Source: Nucisporomicrobium flavum
GTDB taxonomy: Bacteria; Actinomycetota; Actinomycetes; Mycobacteriales; Micromonosporaceae
Length of the DNA stretch: 64,000 bases
Direction: 5' to 3'
Assembly (NCBI RefSeq): GCF_016464385.1
Contig: NZ_JADMLH010000001.1
Location: forward strand, 1 to 64,000
Position numbers and translations under genes: made by a program. Positions within the stretch are counted from its first letter, which is position 1, and the number at the start of each line of letters is the position of its first letter. The notes below the pieces were generated by a model. That model did no database searches. It was not told where the DNA came from and was given only the letters and a program-made list of their open reading frames with translations. Of this stretch, positions 44,745 to 54,074 are shown one piece after another.

Positions 44745-45970
44745 ACGGCAGGGCGGCGCCGCGGCCGGCGCACCATCGCGCCGACCACGACCGGTTGCTG
44801 CGCCGGCTCGACTGGGGCCCGGTCGGCCGGGCGCCGGGCCGGGCCCTCGACGCGATCATCGTCCCCGCGTCGCGCCGCGCGCAGCGGCTGGGCCCGCTCG
44901 TCGATCTCGCCTCCGACTGTGGAACGACGCTCGTCGTCCTGGCCTCGCACGACTGCGTCATCGAGGACGTCGCGGCGCTGGTGGCGAGCCGGCCGTCGAA
45001 CGCGCGCGTCGTGCTGGCCGAGGTGCCCCTCGAGGCGGGCCACGACCCGCTCCGGCTGGCCACCTCGGCGGAAGGTGTCCGCGCTCTCAGCGGTGACCGG
45101 TCGAGCAACCTGAGCCTGAAGCGCAACGTCGGCCTGCTGCTGGCCCGGTACCGCGGCTGGCAGAAGATCATGTTCGTCGACGACGACATCGTCGGCATCA
45201 CCCGGGACCAGGTCGCCCGCGTCGCCCACCACCTGGAGACGAACCGGTTCGCCGGCTTCAAGACGCTGGACTACCCCGACAACTCGGTGGTCTGTCACGC
45301 CAGCCGGCTCGCCGGCCGGCCGCAGGGCATCTTCGTCAGCGGCGCCGCGCTGGGCGTGAACACCGCGGGCGACCGGCCGCTCGAGGTGTTCCCCGACGTG
45401 TACAACGAGGACTGGTTCGCCTTCGCCGACGAGGCCCGCCGGACCGGGGTCGCCCACGTCGGCAACATCCGGCAGCTGGAGTTCAACCCGTTCGACGATC
45501 CGCTGCGGGCGAAGGTCGAGGAGTTCGGCGATCTGGTGGCCGAGGGCCTGTACGCGCTCTTCACCGATGGCGGCGGGCTGCCACGGGCCACGGCGCGGTA
45601 CTGGGAGCGCTGCATCGACGAGCGGCGGACCCTGATCGCGCAGATCCGCCGGCAGCTCAAGGGCAGGGAGACGCACCAGGCGGTCCAGGCGGCGAAGTCG
45701 CTGCAGGAGGCGTCGCACCAGCTCGATCACATCACGCCCGAGGACTGCGTACGCTTCCTCGGCGTGTGGCAGGAGGACCGCGCCCGGTTCGAGCGCTGGA
45801 GCCGGGCGGCACACGGGCGCGGCTACGACTACCGGGCCGCCTTCGACGCACTCGGCCTGCAACGCTGGCAGGAGGCCCGGTTCGGGGTGGAGCGGATGAC
45901 CGTCAACTACGGCCCGGCCCGCCGCTCGAGCCGGAACCGCACCTCGGTGCCGACCCCGTCGATCTGCTGA
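44741..45970 (+). CDS. Glycosyltransferase-like protein (GT-A DxD motif)
   Basis: 409 residues from ATG 44741. After a basic N-terminus comes a GT-A-like core: LDAIIVPASRRAQRLGPLVDLA, then SNLSLKRNVGLLLARYRGWQKIMFVDDDIVGI, where DDD would bind nucleotide-sugar metal; GIFVSGAALGVNTAGD and NEDWFAFADEARR fit the acceptor/catalytic region. The C-terminal ~110 residues are helical (ARYWERCIDERRTLIAQIRRQ) and may oligomerise. No membrane segment is visible. The target is unknown. The 3' end overlaps a convergent GNAT gene by 64 bases. Family placement rests on the pattern only. Confidence 0.65.
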   Translation: MNGRAAPRPAHHRADHDRLLRRLDWGPVGRAPGRALDAIIVPASRRAQRLGPLVDLASDCGTTLVVLASHDCVIEDVAALVASRPSNARVVLAEVPLEAGHDPLRLATSAEGVRALSGDRSSNLSLKRNVGLLLARYRGWQKIMFVDDDIVGITRDQVARVAHHLETNRFAGFKTLDYPDNSVVCHASRLAGRPQGIFVSGAALGVNTAGDRPLEVFPDVYNEDWFAFADEARRTGVAHVGNIRQLEFNPFDDPLRAKVEEFGDLVAEGLYALFTDGGGLPRATARYWERCIDERRTLIAQIRRQLKGRETHQAVQAAKSLQEASHQLDHITPEDCVRFLGVWQEDRARFERWSRAAHGRGYDYRAAFDALGLQRWQEARFGVERMTVNYGPARRSSRNRTSVPTPSIC

Positions 45971-46395
45971 GTCTCGTCGGTCCGCTTGAAGCCGAGCGAC
46001 TCGTAGAGCTCCTGGGCCGCCGGGTTGGGCTGGATCACCCACACGAAGACGTCGCTCCCGGGGACCTCGTCCACCAGCAGCTGCACCAGCGTGGAGGCGA
46101 TCTTCCGGCGCCGGTGGCGGGGGTGGCTCCACACCGACCCGACGTGCGGGCCGTCGGGCGCGTCCGTGAGCCGGGCCAGCCCGACGATCACCCCGCCGGC
46201 TTCGGCCACCGCCCACACGCCGGTCGTGCAGGAGCTGCGCCAGCGCTCGTCGCTCCAGGACGACTCGTGCGGCTCGCTCGGCAGGAACCACTCCGGCGAG
46301 TCGCGCAGCGCGGCGAGGCGGGCCTCGCGGGCGATGCGCCAGTCCTCCGCGAGCAGGAACCGGAAGTCCGTCGCGTCGTGGCCGGCCATCCACAC
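45907..46395 (-). CDS. GNAT-family N-acetyltransferase
   Basis: 162 residues from ATG 46395. DFRFLLAEDWRIAREARLAAL starts the fold, VAEAGGVIVGLARL is strand 4, and VGSVWSHPRHRRRKIASTLVQLL contains the acetyl-CoA loop with RRRKIA in the Q/RxxGxG/A position. VIQPNPAAQELYESLGFKRT completes motif B. The substrate is not predictable. It converges with the glycosyltransferase-like gene, overlapping 64 bases. Confidence 0.9.
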   Translation of the reverse strand: MWMAGHDATDFRFLLAEDWRIAREARLAALRDSPEWFLPSEPHESSWSDERWRSSCTTGVWAVAEAGGVIVGLARLTDAPDGPHVGSVWSHPRHRRRKIASTLVQLLVDEVPGSDVFVWVIQPNPAAQELYESLGFKRTDETQQIDGVGTEVRFRLERRAGP

Positions 46396-46467
46396 CCCTT
46401 CGCCGTCAGGCTGAGACGTTTACCTCCTTCAATGTGCTACCCGAGCGCCACCCGCGCCAACGAACGG

Positions 46468-47244
46468 TCAGATGGGGCGGACGGTGAGGATCTGCTCGGC
46501 GCGGCCCACCGGTCCCGCTTCGTCGTGCAGGACGGTGCTGGTCAGGCCCACTCCGGTCGCCCCGAAGGTGACCGCCGTGTCGAGGCCGACCCAGCGCCCC
46601 GCCGGCTGCCGGTGCAGGTGGATCGTCAGGTCGAGGTTGGGGAACATCCACTGCTTGGGCGACTCGCGGACGGCGATGCCGTTGGCCGTGTCGATCAGCT
46701 TCACGTAGTCGGCCAGCGGGCTCGCCTGCTCACCGGCGACCAGGGGCGTGTCGGAGGTGATCCAGACCTGGGCGCGGCCGGGGCGGGGCTCGCCGACCGG
46801 GCGGACGTCCACCGAGCTGATGAAGCCGCCGGGCCACACGTCGGAGAGCGGGTACGGTGCCAGCCCGTCCGGATGCGGCAGGGCCTCGTCGTCGCCGCCC
46901 GCCACGGCTGTGGTGTCCTGCTCGGCCATGCGCCAGATGCGGGCGCGTACGGCGGCCCGCCCCCGCGCCGTCACCACCGCCTCGAGGAGCTCGATCGTGC
47001 GCCCCGGCCGGATGACGGTGACGTCCACCTCTAACTCGGCGAGCTTGAGGACGCCCAGGATGTCCATGCTGATCCGCGTGATCACCATGCCGTCGGGTCC
47101 GCGCCGGGCGGCGTGCCGCTCGGTCTCGTGGGCGATCAGGCCGGTCATCGGGGCGATGTGCTGCTCGTCGGTGGCCCAGGCGCCGCCGGTGAGCTCGCCC
47201 GCCACGAATCGGCCGGCGCCCACGCGCGCAAAGTAGCTCGTCAC
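46468..47244 (-). CDS. Acyl-CoA thioesterase family protein (TesB-like hotdog)
   Basis: 258 residues from ATG 47244. A tandem hotdog layout is suggested by LTGGAWATDEQHIAPMTGLIAHETER in the first half and PKQWMFPNLDLTIHLHRQPAGRWVGLDTAVTFGATGVGLTSTVLHDEAGPVGRAEQILTVRP in the second, the latter with the typical Asp-Thr-Gln/Gly end motif. It should hydrolyse acyl-CoA thioesters in the cytoplasm. It is divergent from the LAL regulator gene. Confidence 0.85.
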   Translation of the reverse strand: MTSYFARVGAGRFVAGELTGGAWATDEQHIAPMTGLIAHETERHAARRGPDGMVITRISMDILGVLKLAELEVDVTVIRPGRTIELLEAVVTARGRAAVRARIWRMAEQDTTAVAGGDDEALPHPDGLAPYPLSDVWPGGFISSVDVRPVGEPRPGRAQVWITSDTPLVAGEQASPLADYVKLIDTANGIAVRESPKQWMFPNLDLTIHLHRQPAGRWVGLDTAVTFGATGVGLTSTVLHDEAGPVGRAEQILTVRPI

Positions 47245-47335
47245 GGTCCGAGCGTAGAGCGGCCACCCATTGATGCCTTCCGGGGAGGGTCCTTAGGCTG
47301 CAATCGATCGACCGGCATCCACCTGGGGAGACGCC

Positions 47336-50134
47336 CTGGACACCCGCGCGCGGCCCGCCTCCGCTGCCCTCGTCGGCAGGGAGTCGCTGCTGGCCGCGGT
47401 GGAGGCCCGGCTGGCCGTGGGCGGCGGGGTGGCGCTGCACGGGCCGGAGGGGATCGGCAAGACGGCCCTGCTGGACACGGTCGCCGCCGCGGCCGCCGCG
47501 CGGGGCGAGCTGGTCGTGCAGCTGCGGCCCGCGCCTGCCGAGCGGCTGCTGCCGTACGCGGGCATCGCCGACCTCGTGGCGCAGCTGCCGCAGGCCGCCG
47601 TCGCCGCCCTGCCCCCGGCGCACCGCGCGGCCCTGGCGGTGCTGCGCCGCGGCAGCGCCCCCCGGACGGGCGCCCCGGCCCTGGCCCGCCGCCTGGTCCT
47701 GCCCAGCCTGCTGGCCCATTGCGCCCGCGGCGGCCCGGTCCTGCTCGTGGTCGACGACGTGCAGTGGCTCGACGCCGAGTCGGCCGAGCTGATCGGTTTC
47801 GCCATGCGCCGCCGCCCGGGTCCGCGGGTACGGGTGGTGGCCGCGCAACGCTTCCCGGACGAGGCCGGCCGGCACCGTGCGGCCCGGCTCTGTCCCGCGC
47901 CCGTGGCCGACCTGCTGGTGCCGCCGCTCGACCCGGACGACCTGACCGCGCTGCTGGAGGAGCGTGGCCTGCCGTGCCGGACGGCGGCCGGGCTGCACGA
48001 GGCCAGCGGGGGCAACCCGCTGCTCGCCCTGGCCCTGGGCGGTGTGGTCGTCGCCGGTCCGGCGTGGCGCCCGGCGCCGCTGCCCGAGGCCGCCCGGGCC
48101 GTGCTGCGCCGCCGCCTGTCCGCGCTGCCGCCGCAGGTCACGTCGACGCTGCTGGTCGCCGCGCTGGCCACCGAGGCCACGGTCGCGACCCTGCTGCGCT
48201 GCGGGTACGACGACGCCGCCCGTGACGTCCGCGCCGCGGTGGCCGCCGGGGTGGTCCGCCTGGACGGGGAGACGATCCGGTTCACGCCGCCCGCGCTGGC
48301 CGGGGTGCTGGCCGAGGACGCCGGTGCCGCCCGCCGCGCCGGGGTGCACGACGCGCTGGCCGACGCGGCGCTGGACGAGACGGTGGCCGTCCGGCACCGG
48401 GCCCTGCGCAGCGGGCGGCCGGACGCCGACGTCGCCCGTGAGCTGGTCCGAGCCGCCACCCGGGCCGCGGCCAGGGGCGACGGGCGTACCGCGGCGGAGC
48501 TGCACGTGCTGGCCGCCGACCGGTGCCCGCGGAGCCTGGCCGGCGACCGCTTCGACTGGCTGGTGGCGGCGGCGCGGACGGCCGCGACCGCCGGGGCGCC
48601 CGAGCTGGCCGGCCGGGCCGCCGAGGCGGTGCTCGCCGCGGCCGACGCGCCCGCCGCGCACCGGGTGAGGGCCCGGCTGGTGCTGCTGGACCTGGCAGGG
48701 CAGGCGCTCGCCGAGATGGGGGAGATGTTCGCGGCGGCGCTCAACGAGGCCGGCGGGGACGTGACGCTGCTCGCGGCGGTCCGGCTGCGGCTGACCTGGG
48801 CGGCGATGCTGGGCGGGGCGCCGGACACCGCGGCCGCGTGCGCCGCCGAGTCGGCTGCCGACGCGCGGGAGGCCGGCGATCCGGCCACGGAGGCGATGGC
48901 GCTGAGCGCGCTCGCGCAGGTGCAGCGGCTGCGCGGCGAGGCGGAGTGGACGGGCACGCTGGAGCGCGCGCTGGCGCTGCCCGCGCCGCCGGAGCCGGGC
49001 TGGCTGCACCTGAGCCCGCGCTACCTGGCCGCGCGGTTCGCCATGATGGACGACCGGCTCGACGAGGCCCGCGCGGAACTGCTCACGCTGCTCGCGGTCG
49101 CGGAGCACGACCGTACGGGCGAGGCGCTGGTCGAGGTGCTGCGCAGCCTGTCCGAGGTGGCCACCCGGGCCGGGCGCTGCCGGGACGCCCTGCGCTACGC
49201 CCACCGGGCCGTGGCCGCCGCCCAGCGGGCCGGGCTCAGTCCCGGCCCGACGTGGTACACGGCGGCCGTCGCCGAGCTGGCCGGCGGGAGCCTCGAGGCC
49301 GCCGCCGGGTACGCCCATCGCGGCGCCCGCGCGTCCGAACAGGAGGGCGACAGCATCTACCTGCGCCGCAACCTGCACGCCCTGGGCCAGGCGCGCCTGC
49401 GCTCGGGCGACACCCGGGCCGGCGTGGCGGCGCTGCGCCGGCTGCGCGAGCTGGAGGGCGGCGCGGCGGACCCGATGATCGTGCGCTGGCAGGGCGACCT
49501 CGCGGGCGGCCTGGCGGCGCTGGGCGAGCACGAGGAGGCAGCCCGTACGCTGGCCGAGGCCCGCGCCACCGCGGAGCGGCTCGGCGCCTCGCCCGGGTTG
49601 AACGGCTACCTCGACCGGGCCACCGCCGTGGTCCTCTCGGAGAGCGGGCAGGCCGACTCCGCCGTACGCCTCTCAGCCGCCGCGGCGCAGCGGTTCGCCG
49701 GCCTGCAGCAGCCCGTCGAGCAGGCCCACGCGCTGCTCGTGCAGGGCGGTGCGGAACGACGGCGCCGCCGGTACGCGGCCGCCCGGGTGGCCATCGGGGC
49801 GGCGCTGGCGCTGTTCCTCGCCGCGGAGGCGAAGCCGTGGACCGAGCAGACGCAGCGCGCGCTGGCCCGTACGGAAGGAACCGCCGCCCCGCCCGCCGAC
49901 TTCGGGCTGACCGCCACCGAGGCCCGCATCGCCGGGCTGGTACGCGAGGGGGCGAGCAACCGGGAGATCGCCACCCAGCTGTTCCTGAGCGTCAAGACGG
50001 TCGAGGCGACCCTGACCCGCGTGTACCGCAAGCTCGGCGTACGGTCGCGCACCCAGCTCTCCCAGCGGCTGCCCGCGGCCGCGCCCGCACCGACAAGGGT
50101 TTTCCCTGATTCGGTGACGGCCATCGATCCCTAG
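47336..50134 (+). CDS. LAL-type LuxR-family ATP-binding transcriptional regulator
   Basis: 932 residues if started at CTG 47336. The first canonical in-frame start, GTG 47399, would remove the conserved ALVGRESLLAAV region that precedes the P-loop in this family; upstream no ATG/GTG/TTG exists before a stop at 47294-47296. CTG 47336 has GGGGAG seven bases upstream. Walker A is GPEGIGKTALL, Walker B lies in VLLVVDDVQWLDAES, the middle contains TPR-like helices, and the C-terminal LuxR HTH is LTATEARIAGLVREGASNRE. LAL proteins are large activators often tied to secondary metabolism or carbohydrate use. The target genes are unknown; the next gene is a secreted protease. Confidence 0.87.
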   Translation: MDTRARPASAALVGRESLLAAVEARLAVGGGVALHGPEGIGKTALLDTVAAAAAARGELVVQLRPAPAERLLPYAGIADLVAQLPQAAVAALPPAHRAALAVLRRGSAPRTGAPALARRLVLPSLLAHCARGGPVLLVVDDVQWLDAESAELIGFAMRRRPGPRVRVVAAQRFPDEAGRHRAARLCPAPVADLLVPPLDPDDLTALLEERGLPCRTAAGLHEASGGNPLLALALGGVVVAGPAWRPAPLPEAARAVLRRRLSALPPQVTSTLLVAALATEATVATLLRCGYDDAARDVRAAVAAGVVRLDGETIRFTPPALAGVLAEDAGAARRAGVHDALADAALDETVAVRHRALRSGRPDADVARELVRAATRAAARGDGRTAAELHVLAADRCPRSLAGDRFDWLVAAARTAATAGAPELAGRAAEAVLAAADAPAAHRVRARLVLLDLAGQALAEMGEMFAAALNEAGGDVTLLAAVRLRLTWAAMLGGAPDTAAACAAESAADAREAGDPATEAMALSALAQVQRLRGEAEWTGTLERALALPAPPEPGWLHLSPRYLAARFAMMDDRLDEARAELLTLLAVAEHDRTGEALVEVLRSLSEVATRAGRCRDALRYAHRAVAAAQRAGLSPGPTWYTAAVAELAGGSLEAAAGYAHRGARASEQEGDSIYLRRNLHALGQARLRSGDTRAGVAALRRLRELEGGAADPMIVRWQGDLAGGLAALGEHEEAARTLAEARATAERLGASPGLNGYLDRATAVVLSESGQADSAVRLSAAAAQRFAGLQQPVEQAHALLVQGGAERRRRRYAAARVAIGAALALFLAAEAKPWTEQTQRALARTEGTAAPPADFGLTATEARIAGLVREGASNREIATQLFLSVKTVEATLTRVYRKLGVRSRTQLSQRLPAAAPAPTRVFPDSVTAIDP

Positions 50135-50222
50135 CGTCACTGCCAGTCAGCCTGGTGCCGCCCGACCCCGGGACCTCGCGCCCAGGCCTCGCCCTGACCG
50201 GGTCGAGAGAAGGAGTACGAGC

Positions 50223-52454
50223 GTGGGACGTAAGAAACTCATCCCGGCCGCGGCGGCGCTCGCCGCCGGGGCCGCGCTGACGCTGGCGGCCTCGCCGGCC
50301 TCCGCCCAGCCGCAGCAGTCGCCCAGCCCCGCACCCGCACCGGCCGCCCTGGCCGCCGCCTCCGCCGACCGGCTCGTCGGCAGCGCCGGCACCGCGTCGC
50401 TGCTGCGCCGCGCCGACGGTGACGCGCTCAAGCGCACCGGCGTCGTGCAGGGCACGCGCGGCCTGCAGTACGTGACGTACGCCCGCACCTTCAAGGGGCT
50501 GCCCGTGGTCGGCGGCGACGTCGTGGTCACCACGGACGCCGCCGGCACGGTCAGGGACACCGCGGTCGCGCAGACCGGCACGATCGACGTCGCCACGACG
50601 GCCACGGTCAGCGCCGCGAAGGCCACCGCGGCCGCGCGCGCCCGGCTGGCCACGGTGGACAGCGCCGCCGCCCCGGCGCTCAAGGTCCTTGCCTGGGGTA
50701 CGCCCAAGCTCGCGTACGAGGTGGTCGTCGAGGGACGCACCACCCAGCAGCGCCCGAGCCGCCTGCACGTGTTCGTCGACGCGCGCACCGGCCGGGTCCT
50801 CGACCAGATCGACGACGTCCGCGAGGGTACGGGCAACGGCTACTACTACGGCAACGTCACGATCAACACCTCGGGCTCGGGTTCCTCGTACTCGATGACC
50901 GACACGACCCGTCCCGGCCTCAAGTGCGGCGGGCAGGGCGGCAGCGCGTACACCGGCACCGATGACGCGTGGGGCAACGGCTCGGGCACCAACCTGGAGA
51001 CCGCCTGCGTCGACGCGCTCTGGGGCGCGCAGCGTGAGGTCGACATGTTCTCGGCCTGGTTCAACCGCAACGGCATCCTCGGCAACGGCTCCAACCCGCC
51101 GATCCGGGTGGGGCTGGCCGACGTGAACGCGTACTGGAACGGCTCGTACGTCAACTTCGGCCACAACCAGGCGAACACCCGCCAGGCCACCCCGATCGAC
51201 GTGGTGGGCCACGAGCTGGGTCACGCGGTCTTCCAGAACACCCCGGGCGGCGCGGGCAGCGGCAACGAGAACGGTGGCATCAACGAGTCCACCGGCGACA
51301 TCTTCGGCGCGCTGACCGAGGCGTACGCCAACAGCCCGCTGGACCCGCCGGACTACACCGTCGGCGAGGAGGTGGACCTGGTCGGCGACGGCCCGATCCG
51401 CTACATGTACAACCCGTCGCTCGCCGGGGACCCGAACTGCTGGTCGAGCTCGATCCCGTCGACCGAGGTGCACTCGGCGGCCGGCCCGCTCAACCACTGG
51501 TTCTACCTGGTCGCCGAGGGTTCCGCGCCGAGCAACGGCCAGCCGTCGAGCCCGACCTGCAACTCGTCGTCGGTCGCCGGCATCTCGATCCGCAAGGCCG
51601 GCGAGATCTACTACAACGCCATGCAGGCGAAGACCTCGACCTGGAAGTACGCCAACATCCGTACGGCCACGCTGAACGCGGCGAAGAACCTCTACCCGAA
51701 CAGCTGCACCGAGTTCAACTCGGTCAAGGCGGCGTGGAACGCGATCAGCGTCCCCGCGCAGTCCGGTGAGGCCACCTGCACCGGCGGTACGCCTGCGAAC
51801 GACTTCTCGCTGTCGGCGTCGCCGGCCTCGGGCAGCGTCGCGGCGGGCTCGTCGGCAACCACCACGATCGCCACCGCCACCACCTCCGGTTCGGCGCAGT
51901 CCGTCGCGCTGAGCGCCTCGGGCCTGCCCAGCGGCGCGACCGCGGCGTTCAGCCCGGCCACGGTGACCTCCGGCTCGTCGTCCACGCTGACGATCTCGAC
52001 CAGCGCGTCCACGCCGGCGGGCACCTACTCCGTCACCGTCACCGGCACGGGTTCGGCGACGCACACCGCCACGTACGCGCTGACCGTCACCGGCGGCAGC
52101 GGCGGGAGCTGCGCCGGCACCAACGGCTCCGACGTGTCCATCCCGGACGCCGGGTCGGCCGTGACCAGCACGATCACCATCAGCGGGTGTGCCCGCAGCG
52201 CCTCGTCCACCTCGGCCGTGGCGGTCACGATCGTCCACTCGTACCGTGGCGACCTGGTGGTGGACCTGGTCGCGCCGGACGGGTCGTCGTACCGGCTGAA
52301 GAACAGCAGCTCCTCGGACAGTGCCGACAACGTCAACGCGACCTACACGGTGAACCTGTCGTCCGAGGCGGCCGACGGTGCATGGAAGCTGCAGGTACGC
52401 GACGTGTACGCCCAGGACACCGGCTACCTGAACACCTGGTCGCTGACCCTCTAG
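50223..52454 (+). CDS. Secreted M4-family (thermolysin-like) metalloprotease with P domain
   Basis: 743 residues from GTG 50223 behind GAGAAGGAG. Signal peptide (1-28, ending ASA), FTP/PepSY propeptide (about 45-205), then the M4 catalytic domain. The zinc motif is H330-E331-L332-G333-H334 with third ligand E355 in GGINESTGD, 21 residues after H334; the proton-donor His lies in AAGPLNHWFYL. A Ser/Thr-rich Ig-like linker (about 525-630) and a C-terminal proprotein convertase P domain (VSIPDAGSAVTSTI...) follow. It digests proteins outside the cell after self-cleavage of the propeptide. It is monocistronic. Confidence 0.96.
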   Translation: MGRKKLIPAAAALAAGAALTLAASPASAQPQQSPSPAPAPAALAAASADRLVGSAGTASLLRRADGDALKRTGVVQGTRGLQYVTYARTFKGLPVVGGDVVVTTDAAGTVRDTAVAQTGTIDVATTATVSAAKATAAARARLATVDSAAAPALKVLAWGTPKLAYEVVVEGRTTQQRPSRLHVFVDARTGRVLDQIDDVREGTGNGYYYGNVTINTSGSGSSYSMTDTTRPGLKCGGQGGSAYTGTDDAWGNGSGTNLETACVDALWGAQREVDMFSAWFNRNGILGNGSNPPIRVGLADVNAYWNGSYVNFGHNQANTRQATPIDVVGHELGHAVFQNTPGGAGSGNENGGINESTGDIFGALTEAYANSPLDPPDYTVGEEVDLVGDGPIRYMYNPSLAGDPNCWSSSIPSTEVHSAAGPLNHWFYLVAEGSAPSNGQPSSPTCNSSSVAGISIRKAGEIYYNAMQAKTSTWKYANIRTATLNAAKNLYPNSCTEFNSVKAAWNAISVPAQSGEATCTGGTPANDFSLSASPASGSVAAGSSATTTIATATTSGSAQSVALSASGLPSGATAAFSPATVTSGSSSTLTISTSASTPAGTYSVTVTGTGSATHTATYALTVTGGSGGSCAGTNGSDVSIPDAGSAVTSTITISGCARSASSTSAVAVTIVHSYRGDLVVDLVAPDGSSYRLKNSSSSDSADNVNATYTVNLSSEAADGAWKLQVRDVYAQDTGYLNTWSLTL

Positions 52455-52511
52455 GTTTTTACTCTGCTGTGGCGTAAAACACGGCAGGCGGATGACCAGC
52501 ACAAAGGCAAC

Positions 52512-52559
52512 GCAGAGTGACGCGGGCTACAGCATTTCGGTGGCCCGCGTCACGTCTGC
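52512..52559 (+). terminator. Long hairpin downstream of the M4 protease gene
   Basis: GCAGA plus GTGACGCGGGC (52512-52527) pairs with GCCCGCGTCAC (52543-52553), then after a bulged G with TCTGC (52555-52559). That gives 16 bp with one bulge and a 15-base loop. A smaller GTTTTAC/GTAAAAC inverted repeat precedes it at 52455-52480. It may be a terminator or a structured 5' region of the next gene. Confidence 0.55.
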
Positions 52560-52664
52560 ATCGAACGTTTTACCTGCTTGATTTGGTGACGTAGTCCGGG
52601 GCGCGGAAGCTGGATCACGAAGGCACCACCGCCCTCGTCATCACTTTCCGTAAGGAGACGCACG

Positions 52665-52910
52665 ATGCCGCTGAAGAACCGGATCACCGACGTCCGTACC
52701 AGCCTGGCGAACCGCCGCACCCAGCGACGGGCGCGCCGGCAGCTGAGCGCGGAGCTGGCCGCCTTCCAGACCCCGGCCGAGCGTGCCGAGCTCGACCTCA
52801 TCCTGGGCCGCCACAACGAGGCGGAGACGGCCCAGATCCGCGACATCCTCAACCAGCAGGACTACGAGCGGATGCGTACGCGCATCGCCGTCGGCGGTTA
52901 TCGCGGCTGA
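52665..52910 (+). CDS. Small basic helical protein, unknown
   Basis: 81 residues from ATG 52665 with TAAGGAGA upstream. The protein is helical and charged: LANRRTQRRARRQLSAELAAFQTPAERAELDLIL and HNEAETAQIRDILNQQDYERMRTRI. It has no signal or membrane part. No family name is known to me. A clear terminator follows, so it is a stand-alone gene. Confidence 0.8.
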   Translation: MPLKNRITDVRTSLANRRTQRRARRQLSAELAAFQTPAERAELDLILGRHNEAETAQIRDILNQQDYERMRTRIAVGGYRG

Positions 52911-52929
52911 CCGTGCCACCCCCAGCACG

Positions 52930-52956
52930 AAGCCCCGGCGCTCGGCGCCGGGGCTT
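52930..52956 (+). terminator. Hairpin terminator between the small basic gene and terC
   Basis: A perfect 12-bp stem (52930-52941 and 52945-52956) with a TCG loop, followed by CCTT. It lies between convergent genes, so it likely works both ways. Confidence 0.88.
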
Positions 52957-52972
52957 CCTTGGTGTGTGCCGG

Positions 52973-53980
52973 TCAGCTGTCGGCGCGGTCCTCGCGCGGC
53001 GGGTGGGCTCGCAGGCTGCCGGCGTGGGCCTTGGCGGTCGGGTCCCGGCGGGTCTTCGCCAGGCTCGCCACCGTCGTGATCACGAGGATGACCAGGATGA
53101 CGATCAGCGAGACCGGCGTGCTGATCTGCGGCGCGCCGTGCCAGACGTCCTCGTGCAGCCAGTGCAGCACGAGCTTGGCGCCGATGAAGGCGAGGATCAG
53201 CGACAGGCCGGTCGACAGGTAGACCAGCCGGTCCAGCAGCCCCTTCACCAGGAAGAAGAGGGCGCGCAGCCCGAGCAGGGCGAAGGCGTTGGCGACGAAG
53301 ACGATGTACGCCTCCTCGGTCACGCCGAAGACCGCCGGGATCGAGTCGAGCGCGAACAGCAGGTCGGTGCTGCCGATCGCGACGAGCGTGATGAACAGGG
53401 GCGTCGCCATCCGGCGCCCGCCGATCCGGGTGAACAGCTTGCCGCCGTCGTACTCGTCGGTCACCGGGAACAGGCGCCTGCTGGCCCTGACGATGGCGTT
53501 GTCGTCGACGCTGGGGTCCTCGTCGCGGTGCCGGAAGAGCTGCACCGCGGTGTAGATCAGCAGCAGCCCGAAGATCAGGAACATGAACGAGAACAGCGAC
53601 AGCAGCGTGGCGCCCAGCGCGATGAAGATGACCCGCAGCACCAGCGCGATGATGATGCCGAAGGTCAGCACCTCCTGCTGGTACTTCTCCGGCACCGCGA
53701 AGGTGCTCATGATGATCACGAAGACGAAGAGGTTGTCGACCGACAGGCTCTTCTCGACGACGTAACCCGCGAAGTACTGCGTGCCGTAGTCCCAGCCCGC
53801 GATCTGGGCGAAGACGACGCCGAAGGCGAGGGCGATGGCGATGTAGAAGACCGACCAGGCGGCGGCCTCACGGAAACCCACGGCGTGCGGGCGCAGCACG
53901 CCGAGGGTCAGGTCGAGGGCGAGCAGGGCGACGATGACCGCGATGGTCAGCGTCCAGCCGAGCGCGGTGACCTCCAGCAT
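52973..53980 (-). CDS. TerC-family integral membrane protein
   Basis: 335 residues from ATG 53980 with about nine membrane segments. The TerC motifs are FAGYVVEKSLSVDNLFVFVIIM and GSTDLLFALDSIPAVFGVTEEAYIVFVANAFALLGLR, whose membrane Asp residues probably bind metal. The family exports metals such as manganese, or gives tellurite resistance. Two hydrophilic insert and tail parts (RHRDEDPSVDDNAIVRASRR; KTRRDPTAKAHAGS) are cytoplasmic. I looked upstream for a yybP-ykoY manganese riboswitch and saw none. Confidence 0.94.
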   Translation of the reverse strand: MLEVTALGWTLTIAVIVALLALDLTLGVLRPHAVGFREAAAWSVFYIAIALAFGVVFAQIAGWDYGTQYFAGYVVEKSLSVDNLFVFVIIMSTFAVPEKYQQEVLTFGIIIALVLRVIFIALGATLLSLFSFMFLIFGLLLIYTAVQLFRHRDEDPSVDDNAIVRASRRLFPVTDEYDGGKLFTRIGGRRMATPLFITLVAIGSTDLLFALDSIPAVFGVTEEAYIVFVANAFALLGLRALFFLVKGLLDRLVYLSTGLSLILAFIGAKLVLHWLHEDVWHGAPQISTPVSLIVILVILVITTVASLAKTRRDPTAKAHAGSLRAHPPREDRADS

Positions 53981-54074
53981 CAGGGCGGAACCTCCGGGCT
54001 ACGTGCAAGGGGGTTGACGTGATGTACCCACAAGCATCCTCGGTGACGCTGGAAAGATCCTGGCAATCCGCCGG

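Noticed and set aside
53981-54074. Manganese riboswitch upstream of terC
   Set aside because: TerC genes often carry a yybP-ykoY element, but I could not find its conserved core pairing here.
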